64,000 nucleotides of DNA from Branchiostoma floridae (GCF_000003815.2 NC_049996.1:7387332-7451331); one strand, 5' to 3'; shown: positions 21,731 to 32,600, counted from the stretch's first letter. Numbers and translations: made by a program. Notes: generated by a model not told the origin, from the letters alone.

Positions 21731-23528
21731 AGGGGGGCATCCGCGGATTTAGGGGGGGGGCGCACCCGGCGCGCGCCCCCCCTTTGGCTGGACCCCAAAA
21801 AAAAATTCGGCTGGACCACCAAAAAAAAAGGAATTCCACAAAGAAATCCAGAAAATCAGCGAAAGTTTCAGCGAAGCGGCGACAATACAAAGCCGCTAAC
21901 CAACAATTTCAAGGCGCACTCCTCCCGCTTTTACTTCCTCATTGCGTCGGTCTTTGCGGCATAGCCGGCCAGAATGTTCCGTAACCAGGAAGTTGGCAAT
22001 ACTCCCGCGCTCCTTCGAATCGGAACTCGCTTATGTTCCATCTGACTCTAATATTGTTATCATATTTGTTATTTTGGTGCCCTATTAGCCCATGTGGACT
22101 GAGCGACGCAAGATACAACATTCATTCATTCATACTTTGACGGTAAATGTCAGGAGTAAAAATGTGCCAAACTTACGATATGTCTCCGCTAAGGGACTTG
22201 ACGATATTTACCGGGGGAGGGCTGGTGCAAAATGGGTCAGGTAAAAAAAACGGCGATCTTTTCCACTACACATGTACGATATTTACACAAAAGAAACTAA
22301 ATTAATGTTCTACCTAGAAGAGACTTGGGTACATTTTAGCGATATCGTGACGAAAACCGCTTTAATACTGCTGTAATCATTCCAAAACGGGAGTTATTTC
22401 GGCCAAGCAACAGGCTTGCCGAAAGATTTTCGCGCCATCATATGCATGATTACGTCATATGCACGCAGCAGAGAGCCCGCTGTCACGAAAGTAAACATCG
22501 TAATGTTTCATCCCGTTGACGTCAGTGAACCATTCTGTTTACAAAGAACCGATGCACACAGGATTGGTATTGATACCAATTTTAGTTTCTATAGTCTTCG
22601 TAAACTTCCTGCGAACATGGAATTGCACGACAGAGGCGGCTGCAGTAAATTTCTTATGGGGAGGGCGAACTATATTGACGTAATCCTAGGGGGTCGGGGC
22701 ATGCACTCCCGGGAAAATTTTGAAATCTTGACTATCTGAAACGATCTTTCCTAACTTTTGATAGACAAATTTGCTGGCAGACTAAGCTAAGTTTAATAGC
22801 CTTTCTTGTAGGGTTTTTAGCTTACTTTAATGAGGGCGACGACGCCCCCAACGTTTTTTCACAACTTCGAGCGCACGAGCCGTCGCAAGGTAGGTCTGGA
22901 GAAAAATGTTGAAATTTGAACCCTCTGATACAGGATTTTCTGCACTTTGAGGGATAAACTTTGCTGGTAGACTATGCTAAATGTAATGGCATTTCTGTCA
23001 GGGGAAAAGATTTTTGACGAGCGCCAGATCGTCGTGGGCGCCGGAGGCGCAAGCCGTCGCCAGGCACGTCCAGAGAAAAATTTAAATCTTGACCACCTGA
23101 AACTTCATTTCCTGCATTTCAGGGCACATTTTGCTTGTATTTTTAAGGCCCCTTAGGCAATTTTTTTCCAATGGCCCTCCCCCCGGCTCAAGACATGTTT
23201 CGATGGCCGTTCCCCCAGGCCAAAAATATGATTGTTGAATGTGAGATTGCTAACTATAAAAATCAGTGTTCGTTCGTTTATTATATTTGTTCAGCCCTAA
23301 AAGTCAGTGTTGATTCGTTGGTTATTTGTGCACAGAAATGGCTCTAAAATGCACCAGAGAGCCTCTTTATTTTAAAAAGTTCTCGGGGGAGACCCCCCAA
23401 ACCCCCCCAACGACTCTCCCCCCCCCCGCGCAGCTACGCTGCGCATTCGTGGCCTTCGGCCACGACCTGAGGTGCAACAGCATATGCGCCCCCCCTTTGC
23501 AAAATCCTGGATCCGCCCCTGGGGGGGA
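21731..23528. mobile_element. Composite element with G/C-run ends and internal tandem module
   Basis: The left edge (GGCATCCGCGGATTTAGG, then a G run and GGCGCGCG) is an imperfect inverted match of the right edge (GCGCCCCCCC...AATCCTGGATCCGCCCC). GGATCCGCC-type termini are common on animal DNA transposons. The interior is CpG-rich. The right third has three loose tandem repeats of a roughly 180-bp module (at 22710, 22900 and 23071), each with TTTGAA..CTTGA..CCTGAAAC..TTTCCTGCA-like wording. Exact boundaries and the target duplication were not resolved. Confidence 0.55.
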
Positions 23529-23605
23529 CCATCTGGTATGGAGATGACTACAACTGGAGTATGACTAATTAGATTTCAAAGAGATACACAGACCATCTTC
23601 CTGAC

Positions 23606-23703
23606 CTCCCCAGGGACAGGGATGGGGCAAAGAATGTCCCCTCCCATGTTCCACTGTCTCTCCAATTTTGTCTGAAGATAACATCATGATTACATCAGAA
23701 CTG
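23606..23703 (-). CDS. Candidate minus-strand exon, unassigned
   Basis: On the minus strand, a strong acceptor (TTACACTTTCTCTTTCAG) opens at 23703. The only open frame (phase 2 in) reads SSDVIMMLSSDKIGETVEHG then RGHSLPHPCPWG, to a moderate donor GGGGAG|GTCAGG (phase 1 out). It has no neighbouring exon that I can link. Confidence 0.25.
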
Positions 23704-23984
23704 CTGAAAGAGAAAGTGTAAGGGGCATTTAATTAGGGTACTTCCTTACCTTTGTTTCTTTACAAAGGTCCTATTTTAAAAGTTTTTTTTTAACTGCATC
23801 GGAAACTGTACTGAAGGGGAAAAGATGATTTAAAGTCACACTAGACTCCATCTGTTGCCCGAATGGATATTTCAAGATCTGAGACTGCACGTGTACAAGT
23901 GAGCACCCCCACAAAATGTGACTACTTATTGGTATATGGCCCCTTAATATTTCCCATTGACTCAAGCATTGAATCCTGTTTATA

Positions 23985-24050
23985 TTGACCACCTGTCGAC
24001 ATAGATGTTATTGGTTCCCTTAGTGGTTATCGTATGCAGTTTCAAGGGTA
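23985..24050 (+). mobile_element. Fragment of pogo-like MITE family G
   Basis: TTGACCACCTGTCGACATAG followed by ATTGGTTCCCTTAGTGGTTA matches the conserved core of the family seen at 45335 and 62255. The ends have decayed. Confidence 0.4.
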
Positions 24051-24188
24051 AATTGAATAGGAATAGATATTTGAATTCCCCTTTGTGATCCATATCAGTC
24101 ACATTGGTCAGTACTAAATGTTGGGTGCCAAATCTGGCAATGATCAGCAGCGCCCTCTGGAATTTCTTCCCCCAACCCTGAACTGCAG

Positions 24189-24321
24189 CCTAGAAGAATG
24201 TTATGTCTTCAGCCTCATGGAATGAACGGAGGAAAAAGAGGATCAACATCACAGACTGGAGAAACCAATCTGTGTCTGGCGGATTGCCATGTAGAGAGGG
24301 TATCCCTGAGACAGTCCCTGG
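24189..24321 (+). CDS. Candidate exon, unassigned
   Basis: A strong acceptor (TTCTTCCCCCAACCCTGAACTGCAG) opens an uninterrupted frame of more than 60 codons: PRRMLCLQPHGMNGGKRGST, SQTGETNLCLADCHVERVSL, RQSLG. The other two frames stop early. A usable donor (CCTGG|GTAATC) follows base 24321 (phase 1 out); the frame stays open to 24380. It could follow the phase-0-out reading of the 21639 exon. No family is recognised. Confidence 0.35.
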
Positions 24322-25205
24322 GTAATCCATACTGTTGGTCTAACCTATATCCATGCTTCACATACCAGGGAAATACATGAGCAGCACAGAAAATAAACTC
24401 AGGGTGGCATCCCTAACATAGGGCACATTCCCATTGCTCACAAACCTAAACAATGGCAAAATTACAATACTTCAGACTACTTAATTAGCTTGACCTCATT
24501 TGTAAGGTATTTAGACAAGGTGTGGACTGCTTTGAAACATTATCTGTAGAGAAGTTGGTCTATTAGATTATGGCGTATACATAATATAAAAGTTATCTTC
24601 GTTAAGCTCCTGTCATACAGTCAACGACCTTCGGATATATTGGTTGATCACAAAAAGTTCACCCTGTTTTGATTCAAGAGGGTTGTGCATATTTCTGGGC
24701 TGAAATCTACCCTTTTGACACAGTATTGTATCTAATTGGGCTTCGTGACTTGCAAGTATCGGCCAATGATGATCAAGAGAACACCAGGCGTATTACTACG
24801 GAAGATGTCATCTAGAGCTCATGTCACAAGCTCATTGGCTAGTCAAATTTTGTGTGATGGTGCCTAAAAGGTACATGTTTGAATGACACTTAAGATGGGG
24901 ACCAAAAGTGGTGACTGCTGTTGTGCTCGCACAATTAACTGGCAAATCCGGTAATGTCTGTCCTCTATAGTCTAATGAACACAAATGATCCTCTGCACAT
25001 ACTTCTGGTCACATCTATTTAGGCTTGTCACTGTTTCTGTTTACAGTTTCTAAAAACAACCCAACAAAGAATGCCCAATGGCTGGCAATATGCTAGACAA
25101 TGATTAATCACATGTAACCATTTATAATCACATGGCTGGTAGTACTAGTAGGTCATCAGAGATCTTGTCTGCTTGCTGGAGATGTAAAAGACTTGCCTTT
25201 TTCAG

Positions 25206-25269
25206 GTCAACTGTACTGATATTTGTAATGGAGCAATACTTGAAAAGAGCTATGGACACTCCTGTTGAG
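25206..25269 (+). CDS. Gene A, exon 1 of those visible, unidentified protein
   Basis: Strong acceptor (GACTTGCCTTTTTCAG) and fair donor (TTGAG|GTATCG). The best frame enters in phase 2 and leaves in phase 0, reading STVLIFVMEQYLKRAMDTPV then E. It looks like an amphipathic helix. A second frame is open nearly to the end but stops before the donor. Upstream exons of gene A are not fixed. The candidates at 21639 and 24189 are on the same strand but their phases do not join simply. Confidence 0.4.
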
Positions 25270-25854
25270 GTATCGTGGTAAACATCTGAAGATCTTCAGA
25301 TTTCACCATGCCAAATAACTGCCCTCAGTGGTAGAACGAACTGTCCATGCAGGTAGTACAGGTATGAGAGGAGAAAGATGCCTTGTGTTTCCAGGTCATG
25401 TTTAGTCTACCTCCAGTTGTTTTGTCCTAGAAAAACTCCAACCCTTCCACCTAACAGACTTATAAGAAGTAAAGCTCAGCCACCAAGTGTCCTTGTGTAG
25501 GAGTCCTGCATCTTAGACACCAGGTTCAGTGGGTCATGTTTTCTTAAGGTCCAGTCTTCCATGGCTTAAGGCTGGCGAAGCTGTCTTAACTACAAGGAGA
25601 GACAGGCTTGATGTATGAGTATTTGGCTTTGAGGGTCCCCATACCTAAATATGAAGTTGACCTCTTAGTTTGGAAGTGGCTCCACTGTAAAGTTATGGAG
25701 AGCGACATGGTAAACACACCTGGTGAGTCCGAGACAGGAGGTGATTTTTCACTGGGAATAGAGAAGTTTTCACGACTTAATTAGAGTGAAATGTTACCCC
25801 TGGATGTGTGTGAGGAGAAAAGGAAACCCTTTCTTTGTTACTAATGGCGGTCAG

Positions 25855-25930
25855 TACTGTAAATCCATTTTCTTTAGTGGGAATTTTGTTTCTTTGTAGG
25901 AAGAAAAAGGGTTTTACATTTACAGTGGTA
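25855..25930 (+). mobile_element. MITE family T, short deleted copy
   Basis: The left terminus TACTGTAAATCCATTTTC and the right terminus GTTTTACATTTACAGT lie only about 70 bp apart, so most of the interior is missing. Confidence 0.4.
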
Positions 25931-26045
25931 ATGATTATGTAGTCCAGCCACTGCATACATATAGGCATACAGGGGAGATACATTCATGAGATATCCAGAA
26001 ATGTCACTCGTAAAGAATTAAGAAACTAGAAAGGCAACATTTTTG

Positions 26046-26140
26046 AAAAAAATGCAGGATGTGGGCGAAGGGAAAAGAAAGGAAAAATCGCAAGAAAAGA
26101 AACAACTAGAATGACAACATTTTCGCGAAAATGCAGCAAG
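26046..26140 (+). repeat. Short tandem duplication
   Basis: AACTAGAAAGGCAACATTTT...AAAATGCAGGA near 26024-26058 is repeated as AACTAGAATGACAACATTTT...AAAATGCAGCA near 26103-26138. The spacing is about 80 bp. Confidence 0.45.
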
Positions 26141-26249
26141 TCTTTCCCGTGGCCTTTTTTGAAGTTTAAGTCAAACTATCTTACACACAATAATAATTGC
26201 CATTAGGTGCCCCGTATTCTCGGTTCACCCCTATTCTCGGCCTTTACCT

Positions 26250-26262
26250 GACGTCACGGGTT
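26250..26262 (+). promoter_or_regulatory. CRE-like site TGACGTCA
   Basis: A full palindromic TGACGTCA core lies in CTGACGTCACGGG, at the left of a CpG-richer block (26200-27190). No transcription start could be assigned to it. Confidence 0.3.
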
Positions 26263-26579
26263 GTGCTGTGTAGCAATTATAAAGCTGAAATTCATGATCA
26301 GGTTCAGGTCCGGTACCGTACCGTAGCCTCCATTCCAAATTTGACTTAACGCCGCAGGCGACAGACATCGACGATACAGTATTTGGCTGCCGGTATGGTC
26401 CGAGGTGTTGACGAGCCCCCCTCCCCACATGGACCGTCCGACCGTTTAAACGCCGTCTTTTGAGGGCAATTAAAAAATAAATAAAAAGGCGTGTAAACTG
26501 AACGATGCTCTGTTTGCAAGATAAAATTGTTGTAAATATCAAAAAAGAAAAAAAAAGGACAACTAAAAGAAAGTTGTTC

Positions 26580-26661
26580 CCGCCCGGAATCGAACCAGGG
26601 TTGACCTAGCGAAAAAAGCACAAATTCAGCTGGTGCTTTAGCCATTCGGCCAAGCTTGCCG
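26580..26661 (-). pseudogene. tRNA-like sequence or SINE head, decayed
   Basis: On the minus strand, TTGGCCGAATGGCTAAAGC resembles a class II (Ser/Leu) A-box and D-arm, and CCTGGTTCGATTCCGGG forms a good T-arm with a B-box. The anticodon arm has a 5-bp stem (AGCAC/GTGCT) but an 11-nt loop, and the acceptor ends do not pair. A T-run follows about 30 nt downstream on that strand, as a Pol III terminator would. It is most likely a tRNA pseudogene or a SINE head. Confidence 0.45.
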
Positions 26662-26884
26662 TAACGTTATTGCCGGCATTTTAACAGGTACATGTATACA
26701 AATGCAATGCGTAGCTTGAACACGTCCGTTCACTGTTTAATTTGCAAGATTCCAAGGTCCCATTTTCTGAAGATAATGTTTTTCTGTGCAAATTTATCAA
26801 TCTTGTTCATTCCGTGGCGGGCAACTTCTTCCTTGAGCGCCTGTTTGGTCGAATGCATGGCCGATTTACTGCCGCGTCTCAGCT

Positions 26885-27186
26885 GCTATTATAAAACTGG
26901 ATGCCGAATGACATTTTGTGTTCTCTGCGTTGATAGGTCCAGCTCTGACGTACACCCGAGACAGTCTGAATTTAGGCCAATCAAAAAGCTGGGAACGCGG
27001 AGTATTTGCTAACAGCTTCCATTTTTCTGAGTTTTGATTGGCTATTATCAAAATGGATGCCGATTGTGTCCTGCGCGTTGATAGGTTCACCTCTGACGTA
27101 CAACCGAGAAAGTGCGACTTTAGGCCAATCAAAAAGCTTGAAACATGGAGTACATGGAGGCTTCCATTTGTTTCTGATTTCCGGTG
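26885..27186 (+). repeat. Tandem duplication of a CCAAT/CRE-containing unit
   Basis: Two units of about 150 bp begin GCTATTATAAAACTGGATGC (26885) and GCTATTATCAAAATGGATGC (27041). Each contains GCGTTGATAGGT, CTCTGACGTAC, TTTAGGCCAATCAAAAAGCT and CTTCCATTT in the same order. Each therefore holds a TGACGTAC half-CRE and a CCAAT box. Coding frames across them are not conserved in style, so a regulatory or transposon-derived origin is more likely. Confidence 0.65.
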
Positions 27187-27236
27187 AAATACTTGTAAGA
27201 AAACTATATGTGTGGCTTCGCCCACATAATAAAAGC

Positions 27237-27263
27237 ACTGCAAATGTTTCAAGATTTACAGTA
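27237..27263 (+). mobile_element. MITE family T, right-end fragment
   Basis: AGCACTGCAAATGTTTCAAG followed by ATTTACAGTA matches the family's right terminus. The left half is absent. Confidence 0.35.
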
Positions 27264-27788
27264 GTTAAACTTAAAAGTCATTCTTTTCCTTGTACTTGCC
27301 CATTTGAAATTGTGGAATGGGAAGTTTTTGTCATATATTGTCATTTTTAAGTTTCAATTAAGCTGTCTAGATTATACTACATAATTATGTAGTATGTCAA
27401 ACATTACTGGAGATATTTTTTAGTCTTTTTGCCTTTGCCATGGGTCAAATCTTTCACATGGTGTCTTGTTTGGGGTAAACATTGCTACAAACATGCCTTT
27501 TAGTCTGTTAATGGCAAAGAGCACTAAGGTGTTGCTGTATTATGTATTTCACTCTTTCTGCCAAGATTTATTTTTGTAACATCAGTAGTTCACTATGGTT
27601 CAGGTGTATTGTAAAGGTAAGGTCATTCCCATAGCCATAGACTTTTTGAAGCTGATAGCTATGAACCAAACCCTCTCCTTCTCTTCTCCCCCGCCCCCAA
27701 CTAAAGTACCCATTTTAGTGGTTGGGTTGAAGAAACAGCCTCTATAAGAGTGCAATTGCCAGGAGTCCTGTTACTTCTCAATCTTGAG

Positions 27789-27834
27789 CATGTTGAAGTC
27801 ATGAATCAGTATCTTATTACAGTAAAACTAAAAG
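27789..27834 (+). CDS. Gene A, exon 2, unidentified protein
   Basis: A 46-nt exon with an acceptor ending ACTTCTCAATCTTGAG and a good donor (AAAAG|GTAATA). Phase 0 in, 1 out. It reads HVEVMNQYLITVKLK, a plausible amphipathic or beta segment. Its phases join the exons at 25206 and 28054. Confidence 0.35.
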
Positions 27835-28053
27835 GTAATAAAATCTTTATTGTAAAACATGTCCCTTTTTTTCCAAAAAGAGATCAGAAAAAATTGATGA
27901 AGCTATCACTCCCACTAGCTGATGCTATCATCTTTGTTTTTGTATACTTACATGGATGAATGGTTCCATGATCTATCTCCTCCATCTTATTTGAGTTGAC
28001 AGCATCAACCCCCACTACTTCCCTGGGGCTTACCTAAAAATGTGAACAAACAG

Positions 28054-28120
28054 ATACAACACAGTGTATGATGTATAAACTATTGAATGATGCTGTACCA
28101 GAACATATGGGGACGTATCA
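28054..28120 (+). CDS. Gene A, exon 3, unidentified protein
   Basis: A 67-nt exon, phase 1 in and 2 out, with a consensus donor (GTATCA|GTGAGT). The acceptor (GTGAACAAACAG) is poor in pyrimidines. Only one frame is open: TTQCMMYKLLNDAVPEHMGT then Y. The split codon from exon 2 would give Asp. Confidence 0.35.
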
Positions 28121-28336
28121 GTGAGTAAGTACATTGCTTAGGTGAATGACATGTACATTTTTCACAAGAAGAGTAAGACTTTCTCTCCAGCCAAATGGGT
28201 TCTCATAATCTTTGACAACAGATAAACATGAAGATAAATAGGGATCAGCTATCTCTTTGTTGATTGAGCTAACATTTTTCTGTAATGGGTGGCTTGACAG
28301 ATTGAGCTAAACAAACTGCCTTCAGAGTTTGGGTAG

Positions 28337-28389
28337 ATACCTACACAACCAAAAAAGTACCTCCTCGAAGATGAACTTTCTTCCAGGAG
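28337..28389 (+). CDS. Gene A, exon 4 (tentative)
   Basis: 53 nt between a modest acceptor (GAGTTTGGGTAG) and a good donor (CAGGAG|GTAATA). With the phase required by exon 3 it reads YLHNQKSTSSKMNFLPG (phase 2 in, 1 out). A second frame, IPTQPKKYLLEDELSSR, is equally protein-like, so the frame is uncertain. Confidence 0.25.
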
Positions 28390-28647
28390 GTAATAAATGA
28401 TGCTGAGAGCTTAGCCTCTATTGATCTACTCACATCTTATCTTATCCTACCAACATCCTGGTACATGTACAAGATAGGAAAGTGATATGATAAGTTAATC
28501 AATTAGGAGGTTGTTGGAGTAAATAGCTTGACTTGGTTTCAACAACTGCAGATGTTGATGTCTTAATGTTGTCCCAATTGACATTGTGCAATATTCTTAT
28601 CGTCAGTAATATCACAGAATGGTAATGTACCTTTCTAAGACAACAGG

Positions 28648-28808
28648 TACTGTAAGTCTGCAAACTCATAGCACTGCAAATATGCATTTCCAATCATCTA
28701 TGACCACTGTGCTGTAGAATTGCTTTTTTCTAGTTTAACACTGCAAAAACCTCCACTACCCTATTACAGCATGATAAAACCACCATCAAAGTAAGTGAAT
28801 TTACAGTA
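28648..28808 (+). mobile_element. MITE family T, copy 4
   Basis: Left TACTGTAAGTCTGCAAACTC and right AAAGTAAGTGAATTTACAGTA-type terminus with interior AAAACCTCCACTACCC and TAAAACCACCATC. About 161 bp, shortened relative to full copies. Confidence 0.5.
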
Positions 28809-29102
28809 CTGTATGTCGCAAAAGTACCACATATTGAGCACATGTTAAACCTGTCTTACTACAAGAAAAGAAGCTTGTGTGTATGCCCTAGCTAGAGTTT
28901 TAATGTACAGTGTCTGAAACTGATCATTTACTGACAAAACATAAAGTATAGAAGTGATATGTTGCTTTGCCATTGATGTGTGACAGATAAAAATAGCTAA
29001 CTCTTGACTGCCCCCTCCCTCTTCCCCCATTCAGTTGCTATTGATTGATACAGATCCACAGTTAGATGACCAATGAGCGGTCAGTCTGTTTCTAGTCATT
29101 TT

Positions 29103-29304
29103 TCAGTCCTTTTTGTCAGAATGATGTGCTAAGGTGATGAAGGTGTCCAGGTCACATACTTTCTCCTCATCAATCACCTGACAGCACCATTCATCTGTCT
29201 TCCTCCTCTGTTCCTCAGCAGCTTCCTTTAAGATGTCAGGATGTCTGCCCGCTGTGGTTTTCTTGTATCTGTCAGGTTTACACAGTGACATCTTCCATTG
29301 GTAG
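29103..29304 (-). CDS. Minus-strand terminal exon or small ORF, unidentified protein
   Basis: On the minus strand an ATG at 29291 (GGAAGATGTCAC) opens 62 codons: MSLCKPDRYKKTTAGRHPDI, LKEAAEEQRRKTDEWCCQVI, DEEKVCDLDTFITLAHHSDK, KD, stop. It is strongly hydrophilic with codon use unlike its surroundings. An AG acceptor (CATGTCAG) lies 13 nt upstream of the ATG, at 29304|29305, so this may be a terminal exon entered in phase 2 rather than a complete small gene. ATTAAA, a variant poly(A) signal on this strand, lies at 28899-28904. It sits antisense within gene A's long fourth intron. No family is recognised. Confidence 0.4.
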
Positions 29305-29526
29305 CTGACATGTCAGTTATGGAGACCTCACGCCTGCTTCCAATCCCAGGAGTCCTGTAGTTATGTCCTATTAGAATTGCCATTCCTATCAATGATATTC
29401 TGTTAGTCTGAGATAACATTCTGTTGTTGATTTTTGTAAGAATCATTACAGGACTGGTGACATCTTTGTATGTAGCATTACTTTGATATACTCCCTTTCT
29501 GCTTTAAACACTTAGAAATGTGCAGG

Positions 29527-29640
29527 ACATCCACCCATTCATCCATCCATCCATTCATCCATCCATCCGTCTGCCGTCCGTCCAGCCATCCATTCCTTCT
29601 TTCCTTCCTTCATTCATTCCTTCATTCCTTCATTCATTTC
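29527..29640 (+). repeat. CATC/CATT/CCTT tetranucleotide microsatellite
   Basis: About 110 bp of imperfect CATC, CCGT, CCTT and CATT repeats, drifting from one motif to the next. Confidence 0.8.
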
Positions 29641-30263
29641 ACTATTTGTTCATCTAAAGCCTTTGGACCTTGCTCTAAAACATCCACATTCTAACCATCA
29701 TATCTAAAGAACAGACAGCTTTTTTTCTTATGTTTAAGAACAATGGCTGTGCATGGAATATTCTACAATTGTAGTCAATTTTATACAACCAAGTCTCTGA
29801 AAATTGAACATAGTTGGAAGGAAGTTACAGCATTGATCCAGATTAAGTGAGATTGTGTGAAATGCAGCATTTCCCCAAAGGGAGGACACAGTGTCCCATT
29901 CCACCAAGTTTGTATAATTGTAGTTTTACAAACATGACAGGAGCAATCAGTATCTCCTGAATGGGAAATAAATAAAGCTTCAGCCTGGAATGTGAGAGGG
30001 ACATGAGATGGGTTCTGTGTCAGAGATGGTTTCCTTCTCTTAGATGGATGAGTCTTAGGTCGAAGGTGTTTCCCTGATATGTCCCATAATGCACAGAAAG
30101 TTGAATATCATAGTTTGTGTTATCTGGATCGATCTGATATCATTCTGAATAGAGCTCTGTGCATTATAGAACTTAGAAGGGATAAACTAAAACATATCTT
30201 TCTATCTACATGTATGTACCAAATGTCCACTGAGCCTGAGATGACTTGTGGACAGTTTTTTGC

Positions 30264-30908
30264 NNNNNNNNNNNNNNNNNNNNNNNNNNNNNNNNNNNNN
30301 NNNNNNNNNNNNNNNNNNNNNNNNNNNNNNNNNNNNNNNNNNNNNNNNNNNNNNNNNNNNNNNNNNNNNNNNNNNNNNNNNNNNNNNNNNNNNNNNNNNN
30401 NNNNNNNNNNNNNNNNNNNNNNNNNNNNNNNNNNNNNNNNNNNNNNNNNNNNNNNNNNNNNNNNNNNNNNNNNNNNNNNNNNNNNNNNNNNNNNNNNNNN
30501 NNNNNNNNNNNNNNNNNNNNNNNNNNNNNNNNNNNNNNNNNNNNNNNNNNNNNNNNNNNNNNNNNNNNNNNNNNNNNNNNNNNNNNNNNNNNNNNNNNNN
30601 NNNNNNNNNNNNNNNNNNNNNNNNNNNNNNNNNNNNNNNNNNNNNNNNNNNNNNNNNNNNNNNNNNNNNNNNNNNNNNNNNNNNNNNNNNNNNNNNNNNN
30701 NNNNNNNNNNNNNNNNNNNNNNNNNNNNNNNNNNNNNNNNNNNNNNNNNNNNNNNNNNNNNNNNNNNNNNNNNNNNNNNNNNNNNNNNNNNNNNNNNNNN
30801 NNNNNNNNNNNNNNNNNNNNNNNNNNNNNNNNNNNNNNNNNNNNNNNNNNNNNNNNNNNNNNNNNNNNNNNNNNNNNNNNNNNNNNNNNNNNNNNNNNNN
30901 NNNNNNNN
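30264..30908. other. Assembly gap (645 N)
   Basis: A run of N. Any exon of gene A or of the minus-strand gene here would be invisible. Long reading frames spanning it are artefacts. Confidence 0.99.
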
Positions 30909-31559
30909 TGCAGGACCATATATTCTATAGACAACTGACCCAGAAGTCGTGTGAATTTATGATCCTGGGGTATCAGAGGTTGTTGTGTGATGGGTGTTTG
31001 AAGTATTTGTGAGTGAGATCATGTGGACTTGAGGAGTGACCTTACCAGGACTTCTGTGTTCTGGACAGAGACCTCTGACTCTGAAGACAGGTTACAAGGA
31101 TGTGCCAAGTGACCACTGTCAGTCAAGTGGCCTTGAAGGTCAGGAAGGAGCACAGATGTGGAAATTCACTCCTAGTGGCTATGGATAGGAGTATATTGAG
31201 ACTGAGAGTCTGCATTGGATCTTACATATTCATGTTGAACAGTAAATTTAGGAGTGCTTGTGGTTATTTAGTGGTAGAGCTTTTCTGCAAACACAGACTC
31301 AACCAGATGCTTTGCTCTTGGACATTTGGGCATTCTTCTGTTGAACTTCGCAGAATGAACAATTTGGGTCAATTGGCAATTATGCTTAATATCGTATTCA
31401 TCCTTCTGGAAATTTAAGTGAATAATTACAAATCAAGAATAATTTACTATGACCACTTGACATTGAATACGAGTGGACTGGCTATGATAGGACCTTATCG
31501 AAATAGCTTGCAATTCCTCAATGAAAAAGAGGCACGCAAAGCCTCTATATTGTTTTCAG

Positions 31560-31606
31560 TATTTAACAGTATTAGAAATGTCTCTACACACATTCCTACA
31601 TATCAG
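31560..31606 (+). CDS. Gene A, exon 5 (tentative)
   Basis: 47 nt between a strong acceptor (CTCTATATTGTTTTCAG) and a good donor (TATCAG|GTAACC). Two frames are open: FNSIRNVSTHIPTYQ (phase 1 in, 0 out), which fits exons 4 and 6, and YLTVLEMSLHTFLHI (phase 0 in, 2 out). The splice signals are better evidence than the frame. Confidence 0.35.
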
Positions 31607-32436
31607 GTAACCTGTAATGAGGAAAGTGACCTTGTGGCCCATGAAGGGAGCGGGTCCTGGGGTAGTCCCTACTGTATGATAGATGTGTTAGATCTGGATC
31701 AAATGTCTGGCTTAGGTCAAACATAACCGTTATTCTGTCTGGGTGCCTTCTAGCCCCACTTAATTAGTCTGGCTGTAATTGATTAGCCATTGGTATAATG
31801 AAGACAACTGAGTTGATATACTAGATTTGATGATAACAGGTACTTTGTATCATGTTATTGTGAAATTCAGCTTTTTATTTGTTGTTCTGTTCATCAATTA
31901 AATTGGTTAGTTGATATGTTGATTGAGGAATGTAATTGGTTCAAAGTTGTAATAGATATTATGGTATGATATAAAAGGTAATACTGCTTGCATTTGATCT
32001 TCAAGCAGATGTTGGGAATGTAGAGCATGGCTTTTGGAGAGCAAAAAACTTTGCAACTTGCCAAATGTCTTGATTTTTTTACCTTGCTGTCTTATAGTTT
32101 GAGATTGTATTTTTTCTTACAGCAATTTAGTCAAAACTGTTAACTCAATGAAAACTAATGACATATTCCATTGTCTTGAGCCATGAACAATATTGAAATG
32201 TCAAAGATTGATTAGTTAAAAGTTACTAATGAAATTTCTTCTCTCTCTTCCATGTGCTGAACCCCTCTTCCTGTTCCACCACAACTCCTGTAGGTGAGTA
32301 CAATGATGAAGACTTTTCAGTCATACATGTTTCGGTTTATTTGTAACAAACAAATTGAGCATTTCCCTGTTTTCCTTTGGATAAGTTTATGGCAATGTCT
32401 TGTCATGTATTATTTACACGCAGAAAGTTGATTATG

Positions 32437-32600
32437 TACTGTAAATCTTGAAACTTTTGCTGTGATTTTATTTTCTGTGCCATGATACTTCAAATGTGTG
32501 TCTTGGTTGTCTATTGTATGATGGAATTGTTTCAACTTTTTTAAAACGCTATGCAAACCTCCTTTTCCCCACAGTGCTGCGACAACTACTACAAATGTAA
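32437..32600 (+). mobile_element. MITE family T, 3'-decayed copy
   Basis: Begins TACTGTAAATCTTGAAACTT with the TGTGATTTTATTTTCTGTG block and the AAACCTCCTTTTCCCC segment. No clear right terminus. Confidence 0.4.

Noticed and set aside
25695-25722. Possible first exon MESDMVNTP before GTGAGT
   Set aside because: Only nine codons, with no upstream promoter features and no partner exon. Too short to call.
30079-31012. Long reading frames of 230-283 codons
   Set aside because: They consist mostly of N from the assembly gap at 30264-30908. The same applies to frames over 33919-34282 and 61479-61715.
32229-32293. Frame MKFLLSLPCAEPLFLFHHNS before a perfect GTGAGT
   Set aside because: Poor start context, and the stretch is a polypyrimidine tract, so the same sequence reads equally well as an acceptor region.
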